A stretch of 64,000 nt of DNA from Plotosus lineatus (Eukaryota; Chordata; Actinopteri; Siluriformes; Plotosidae). The stretch lies in NCBI GenBank assembly GCA_024760905.1, contig CM045732.1, positions 55,604,496 to 55,668,495 on the forward strand. The letters are read 5' to 3'. The notes below the pieces were generated by a model, which saw only the letters and a program-made list of their open reading frames with translations, searched no databases and was not told where the DNA came from. The translations under genes were made by a program, and so were the position numbers. Of this stretch, positions 59,501 to 64,000 are shown piece after piece (position 1 is the first letter of the stretch; every line of letters begins with the position of its first letter).

Positions 59501-59549
59501 CATTGGCGGCTACTGTTGTTACTGCAACTAGAGTCAGTTGCTTGATGAT
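56523..59549 (-). CDS. akap12: akap12 giant exon, C-terminal open frame with RII-binding helix
   Basis: About 1,008 codons open from 59549, shifted by one base relative to the N-terminal frame, to the TGA at 56525-56523. Composition is Glu/Thr/Val-rich with many Glu-Thr and Glu-Val pairs, like the N-terminal part and like gravin. Near the C-terminus, about 56,795-56,723, the segment EIEVKITEIIHQVTQDVENS has the spacing of an AKAP amphipathic RII-binding helix, at the position where AKAP12 has its own. Without the upstream half, this frame would start at an internal Met (59333). Confidence 0.85.
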   Translation of the reverse strand: MIKQLTLVAVTTVAANAIESVSDREGRESESTFFREVPLDVAVTNNEEHAINKPEDTSKLILGFEKEHTETDMILAEDCKSKETAAAAAEIYMVTLNTTETGKETNNPPAISEQHRVHVEVSKDGTQGPTVDNSMSISQPSFSNVIANTQATVLAPGSREENASRIKLTERLSGDDELGKCFVNGQGHKETEKLESKPEITPEQEGVETITPLPKCQELYEEKNQTAEAVVKMLESRFTEPLKYEEETGVLSNIPEQPETTLCFTGIARIGSLEKFESQCVDARAVVSDTLSTEKQEDNKTAKPEVETEVIPENHEAIETVKTSLKTQLQHSTEQLQKEILSRKPEETSSNREAYKENNQITGTAEITEAISPVIYEEETETECNISDQLVETGQRFEDVDRAAINTMEQVTKILPKDQAGFQEGLEIEQSKYVNQAIKPSTYQVSLDIVSDHVVETIVGVEQNLVYPDMAEVEVEVVSEIAAIEKSLEMTAALRVQQNTTTMELEVESHIGTENKSESEILTQAEHELQTKTETVTESKEDIILASEAQEEAGLVSSLLTQLQVETPVVTSAVNSDNIQAHGLASVINKCESAMQSVNESHVSVEVTLQETPVEISGRQTETESSVVETAALLPILKKVSEKEDVSIHKPVIFKETESKLETNMLMEEISHTVPVPDVEIVEASACQSETVARKCVENNLEVQACLVSSVEEDTDLDSIVLTTRDSEAQLNTVNPVIKTLVKKTETDLPAMQNAAPGQLIPESEMFVLAQEVKEPNLETPNEFDANALKVTTEKENSVLAQGVTQQITKEVTPAVPELELASAKKDMGSSVFTMITEEPKIPSCLKLPTTSVTLVVQTLSMISEELQRPCVIPVVETLAVTSAVKKMEIPFTGTELKERLCGAQAADSIKVEQPPLTEIEVKITEIIHQVTQDVENSIANHREDSNNPQETSGGLAKVSIPVVTLVESLPGTNDHVWEDATDICDDEYSNTKANDGLQGTPMSHGDK

Positions 59550-62460
59550 TCAACAGCTGGAATTATGTGCTCTCTCTCAACTTCAAACAGTGTTTTGGAG
59601 TTCTGTGCCAGCTGTTCACGTACAAGTTCTTCTGAAGTTGGCTGTAATGGGCCCTCAGATTCATGCCTAATCATATTCAGTGCAACCTTTTCTTCAAGAA
59701 GTAGGGTTCCATCATGCACTACAGCATGAACTGGTGTGACTTCAAGAGTACCATTTGATAATTCAATCAAATCATTGTCCACCATCTGAAAAACAGGAGA
59801 AACTTCTTCCTGAAAGCTTTCAGCCATTACCATTTGCTGCATTGACTCTCTTGCAGTTTCAGCAAGAGGTGTGCTTTGTTCATCAAGTAAAAGCACTTCA
59901 TGTAACATGGTGTTAGTTTGTGTGATTTCAGCTTCATGAACATTGTCAATTGCTACTCCTGCTGTTTCAGCTTCCTCTGCAAAATATTCAGAGACAAGTT
60001 CTGTTGCCACAGAATGCGTGATTTCTGATATTTTATCAACTAATGGCAAAGGAACTGAAAATTCAGCTGATTTAATTTCTTGAGCTACAACTCCTATGTA
60101 GATGGATGTAGCTTCCTGCTTTTTATGGGTTACTAACACTTTTGTTTCAGTTGTTGTAGCTGACTCTATAATAAATTGAGAGACTGACACTGCCAGAGCC
60201 TCAGGAGCTTCATCTTTTGTGGTGATGGACAGAACGTTTGGAATCACAGACATGGATTCCACAACTTCCTGAAGGATTATGTCCGATTGTCTCACATCGT
60301 ATACAGGTGATATTGGTGTTCCATTACCTGATGTTTTGGGGGACTCTGATAGTTGGGAAACTGCCGACACCATTTCAGTAGTTTCATCCTCATTTTGCTC
60401 AGATATATGTTCAGGTGCAGTGACTGCGTCAGCTGTCATATCTATTGTATCGTCTGGAAAGGTGTCCTCTTGAGTTGTCCACTCAACAAAGGATAATGGA
60501 GTTTCAACACTTTCTTCAATAATTCCTTCCTCTGGAATGTCACTGAGTTGTTGATGTTTGCTTAAGAATTCTGTCAATTCCTCCAAGTATTCTGTAGGAA
60601 CAGGTACACTTGATGGCCCAGCATCAAAGCATAAAGGTTTATCATTATAGAAAGTACGTATTTGTTTAGGTTGCTCTTCTTCAGTTGTATGCTGTGTCTT
60701 TTTCTCTTTCAAATTTTCAATTTTTTCATCAGCTGTCACATTCAAGACTTCAGGTTCAGTGCTTTCATATTCAGAGAGTGGAACAACCCCTGGAGTTTCG
60801 TCATCCTCAATGTCTGTTTCTGTGCCTTTACTGCCTTCATCAGATGATAGGTTTTCTCGCTGCCCATCAGGTTTAATGTTTTTACGCCCCAAAATAAGTT
60901 TTCGTAAAGAACACGAAGATTCATCTTGATTAGTCTCAGTGTCTGATTGCATCTGCACTACTGAACCATTTTCTTCCACTCTGCTCTTCCTCTTTGGAGT
61001 TACCAGCTTTTTAAAGGATTTCCATGTGGATCCACTGTCTTCTTCTGCAGCACTTCCACTTTGTTCATTGGATGATGTAAGATGATCACCTTCAGTGGAA
61101 CTTTCAAATGGTGATTCGGTTGTTCTTTTAGGAACTTCTCCTTTGTCTTTTGTTTCATCTTCAGAATCAGATGTTTTTCTGGTCCTTGTCTTGGCAGATC
61201 GGACACATATCAGATTTTCCCAGGAAACGGTTGAGTCTGACTTTTTTCTCGGTTCTTCATGGCTTGTATCCGTCGTCTCATCAACAGCCTGTGTTTCAAC
61301 CACCTTTGTATCTTGCTCCTGCTGGGACCTATCTAATGTTGTACATAATTGTGGATTTTCACTAATATTTTCTCCAGGTTCAAGTAAATTTGTATCACCA
61401 GGTTTTGTTTCACTTTGTCTTCTTGTGGAAAGTTTCCTGAAAAGTCTTTTGAATGGACTAGCTTGCACTTTGTCTTCTAGAGAACTCTTTACATCTCCTT
61501 CAGCTGTGGGTTTGATTTCCTCTTTCTTATAGAGCTGTATATTTTTATCGTCATCAAATATACCATTAGAGACATCAAGGCATGAGCATGTAGTTTCATC
61601 TTTTGTTGTTTCTTTTTCAATCACTTTGTCCAAACACTTGAGTTCATCTTCATTGTGTTTTGACATTTCTTCATGTGTCCCTTTCTTTTTTAAACTAGCT
61701 AAAAGTCCCTGTAAGAAAGATTGCTTAATTGGGGACATGGGTTCCTCAGGTTGAGGACTTTGGGGAACATCCACCACCAGTTCTTTTTCCCAGTGTTCGG
61801 TAGTCTCTGAAATTTTATCCACTGCTGTTTCAGCGTGTGTCTCCACATGCTCAGCACTTGTATCACTTCCCGTGGTTTCATCCTTAATCGCTTCTGCAAT
61901 CTGCTCATTTGTGCTGACATGATCCACATTTACAATGTCCGAAGAACCCTCTGATGGGCCAGAAGCATTTCGATCATGCTTGTTTTCATTTATCTCATCT
62001 GCATCGATCTTTTCAACCTTGTCTTTTTTAAGAGTCAATTTAAATCCACCAAATCTGAATATTTTTTTGAAGCCAATGTCCGTGTCGTTTAGTTTGTCCT
62101 TGGTATCATTTTCCTTTTTTGCTGTTATGTCATCTGTATTATTCGTTTGCTTGGGAATGTTTTCAGTGCTTGTTTGACAAATATCTGCTTGAATACTGTC
62201 GCTTGTGTCAGAAACATCATCTTTAAGTGTTACAAATGCAGATCCAGCTGAAATGAGAAAATGTTGAACGTAGTAAAATTTATGGAGATGGTTCACAGTA
62301 AAACATCATACACTGTTCATATAAAAATTAAAAAGTTTTTTATTCGAATAAAGGGAATATTCTTACCATCTACAAGGTCTCTCTCCTCAGATTGACTATT
62401 TGTCTCATCAGTCAGATTCGATGTTTTCCCGTTCTTGCTTAAGATTTTCCCATTATTTTC
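56523..62460 (-). CDS. akap12: AKAP12 (gravin/SSeCKS), 5' end missing, giant exon frame-broken
   Basis: AKAP12 is a membrane-associated scaffold that binds the PKA regulatory subunit, PKC, calmodulin and receptors. Two coding exons are visible: 62460-62367 (phase 0 to 1) and the giant exon 62247-56523. Family motifs in order are IGFKKIFRFGGFKLTLKKDK, SPFKRLFRKLSTRR, STVSWENLICV, STWKSFKKLVTPKRKSR, SLRKLILGRKN, VVPLSEYES and ETTEMVSAVSQL. Between them is very acidic, Thr/Val/Glu-rich sequence, as usual in gravin. The predicted RII-binding amphipathic helix is near the C-terminus. The giant exon is one base short of a single frame; the break lies in 59537-59549. Human AKAP12 is about 1,780 aa and this would be about 1,900. 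First exons (myristoylated N-terminus) are beyond or not recognisable before 64,000. The rmnd1-akap12 neighbourhood agrees with 6q25 synteny. Confidence 0.88.
59534..62247 (-). CDS. akap12: akap12 giant exon, N-terminal open frame
   Basis: About 904 codons from the acceptor at 62247 to a TGA at 59536-59534. It holds the basic, Phe-rich membrane/PKC motif (about 62,080-62,013) and the repeated basic motifs SPFKRLF (about 61,460), STWKSFKKLVTPK (about 61,030) and LRKLILGRK (about 60,920). These AKAP12 motifs bind calmodulin, PKC and acidic lipids. The frame stops in the middle of ordinary AKAP12-like acidic sequence rather than at a natural end. Confidence 0.85.
62367..62460 (-). CDS. akap12: akap12 penultimate coding exon
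   Basis: A 94-nt exon with a cacag acceptor and gtaaga donor, reading ENNGKILSKNGKTSNLTDET and ending VD plus one base that joins CT at the start of the giant exon (AGSAFVTL). It resembles the KNGQLSTINGV-type segment near the AKAP12 N-terminus. Phase 0 at entry implies a further upstream exon. Confidence 0.75.
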
Positions 62461-62846
62461 CTGTGACAAACAGGCAACATGTAAAGCACTTATGAATAAA
62501 GTAAGAATGAGTTCCACAGTATATGAAGTTTATTTGCAAAAACAGATAAGTCCACTTTTTAATTATGAGGAAAAAATACTGTTTTCATGGCTTAAATATT
62601 TTTTCAATAGCTTTTAAAACTTGAATTTTTTTTTTATTTCTCATAATTAAAACAATTGAACTTTATCTGTTTTTTCAAACAAACTCTTCATGTCATTATC
62701 AATAGAGAAGGAAAAGCATAAAGGAAATCGTGCATGTTGCAAAGTACCTTTAATGGCATTGGTATTATTACCCTCTTAAGTTCAGTACATGATGTGACGT
62801 AGTACAATCTGTGAATACATTTCAATCAGGTTGATTCAACCTAAAA

Positions 62847-63196
62847 AGTGATGGCCTGGTGGCAAAGGGCGCTGTATCGCTGATCCTAAGGGTGGGGGTT
62901 CGAGTCCCACGCTCCTCAAGGTTGTCACTGCCCCCCTCCCCCAGTGCAGCTAACCAGGTTATCAAAGGCTGGCCATGTCTCTCGCTGTCTATGGTGAGAG
63001 GTTCATGTAAAAGAACCATTGCTGACTTTCATAAAGAGTAGCTGCATAGCCTTCAGCGTGTTTCTGTCCCTCGCTAAAAGGTTGTGTCTGGAAGGGCATC
63101 CGAGGTAAAAACCTATGCCAAATCAAACGTGTGTATCTGATGATTCGCTGTGGCGACCCCCTGAGAAAGGCAAAAATCTGAAAGGGGAAGAAGAAA
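62847..63196 (+). repeat. SINE-A, near full length
   Basis: Head gtgatggcctggtggcaaag, B box GGGTTCGAGTCCC, body cagctaaccaggttatcaaa, and tail GTGGCGACCCCCTGAGAAAG then a degenerate ctgaaaggggaagaagaa end. It lies in an akap12 intron or upstream region. Confidence 0.8.
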
Positions 63197-63422
63197 AATA
63201 TATGAAAGTTTCAGTTAAGTGGGAAGCACCCAGCCCTCTGTGCTCTTTCAAATGTATACTCTTGACAGTCTGTGCTATTTATCCCTCAGTGAACCACCCA
63301 TTCAAAATAAAATCTATTACTTTTAATGGTTCTAACTTCTACGTAGTAATATTTCTTCAGGATGTAACTACCATTTTTTATTTTGTTGTTGTTGTTCTTG
63401 TTTTTTTTTTGTAACAACAAGT

Positions 63423-63866
63423 TGTTGTTGTTGTTTATGGATGTGGTGAAGGAGAACATGAAGGTAGTTGGAGTAAGGGTAGAAGATGCAAAGGATAGGG
63501 TGAGATGGAGGCAGATGATTCGCTGTGGTGACCCCTGAAGGGAAAAGCCAAAAGGAAAAGAAGAAAGAAGTTGTTGTTGTTTATGGATGTGGTGAAGGAG
63601 AACATGAAGGTAGTTGGAGTAAGGGTAGAAGATGCAGAGGATAGGGTGAGATGGAGGCAGATGATTCGCTGTGGTGACCCCTGAAGGGAAAAGCCAAAAG
63701 GAAAAGAAGAAAGAAGTTGTTGTTGTTTATGGATGTGGTGAAGGAGAACATGAAGGTAGTTGGAGTAAGGGTAGAAGATGCAGAGGATAGGGTGAGATGG
63801 AGGCAGATGATTCGCTGTGGTGACCCCTGAAGGGAAAAGTCAAAAGGAAAAGAAGAAAGAAATTGT
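63423..63866 (+). repeat. Three-unit tandem repeat of an RTE-like LINE 3' tail (146-bp period)
   Basis: The unit begins TTTATGGATGTGGTGAAGGA at 63434, 63580 and 63726, an exact 146-base spacing. It carries the last part of the LINE reverse-transcriptase frame (gtggtgacccctgaagggaa tail, then gaagaaagaagttgttgttg). The units differ at only a few bases. GTTG repeats separate them. Confidence 0.9.
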
Positions 63867-64000
63867 TGTTATTGTTAGAGTATTCAATTCCAGTCTTTTC
63901 TGTAAGTCATTATTATCTGTTATGGTATGTCATGGTTATCTGTTTATGACGACATCATGAAGCTGTTTCACCAATGTTCCTAAGTCATTTACTTGCTATA

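Noticed and set aside
59537..59549. Programmed -1 frameshift in akap12
   Set aside because: The direction would be right, but the 13-base overlap has no slippery heptamer, I saw no clear stimulatory hairpin, and AKAP12 is not known to use frameshifting.
63423..63866. CRISPR-like array
   Set aside because: The spacing is regular but the whole 146-base unit repeats, there are no unique spacers, and the genome is eukaryotic.

Overview
The window is vertebrate nuclear DNA, most likely from a ray-finned (teleost) fish. The evidence is the intron-rich genes with canonical splice sites, their similarity to vertebrate proteins, and a dense load of fish-type DNA transposons, tRNA-derived SINEs and microsatellites. 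Four protein-coding genes are recognisable: the 3' part of syne1 (nesprin-1, + strand, 1-35,330), ccdc170 (- strand, 36,865 to about 46,960), rmnd1 (+ strand, coding 47,853-51,129) and akap12 (gravin, - strand, 56,523-62,460, 5' end not in the window). This order and relative orientation match the human 6q25 block SYNE1 - CCDC170 - RMND1 - AKAP12. ESR1, ARMT1 and ZBTB2, which are interleaved there in human, are not found here.

Region by region. From 1 to 35,330, 49 syne1 exons encode about 2,700 residues of spectrin repeats, an acidic linker, a cassette exon and the KASH domain. All splice phases close. The introns carry five Tigger-like transposons, hAT elements, LINE tails, SINEs and one tRNA-Leu-like pseudogene. 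From 35,331 to 36,864 lies the convergent 3' interval between syne1 and ccdc170. From 36,865 to 46,963 is ccdc170, with eleven phase-consistent coding exons, one further candidate 5' exon and several large transposons in its introns. From 46,964 to 47,850 is a divergent-promoter interval with GC-box, ETS and CRE-like motifs. From 47,853 to 51,129 is rmnd1, complete in 11 coding exons (429 aa), ending in a 33-nt exon. From 51,130 to 56,500 is gene-poor DNA with a SINE-derived inverted-repeat structure, a MITE and an unassigned 600-bp open frame. From 56,523 to 62,460 is akap12, whose giant exon is broken by one frame change. From 62,461 to the end is akap12 intron or upstream sequence with a SINE and a three-unit tandem repeat of a LINE 3' tail.

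These genes do not form a pathway. Nesprin-1 is a nuclear-envelope LINC component, CCDC170 a coiled-coil microtubule/Golgi-associated protein, RMND1 a mitochondrial inner-membrane translation factor, and AKAP12 a PKA/PKC scaffold. They are together through ancestral synteny. The items most worth following are the akap12 frame break, five GC-AG introns, the SINE/LINE shared tail, the SINE foldback structure, the tRNA-Leu copy lacking exactly its anticodon loop, and the orphan open frame at 54.7-55.3 kb. I did not find a convincing new biological system. Species, and which teleost duplicate this is, cannot be settled from sequence alone.
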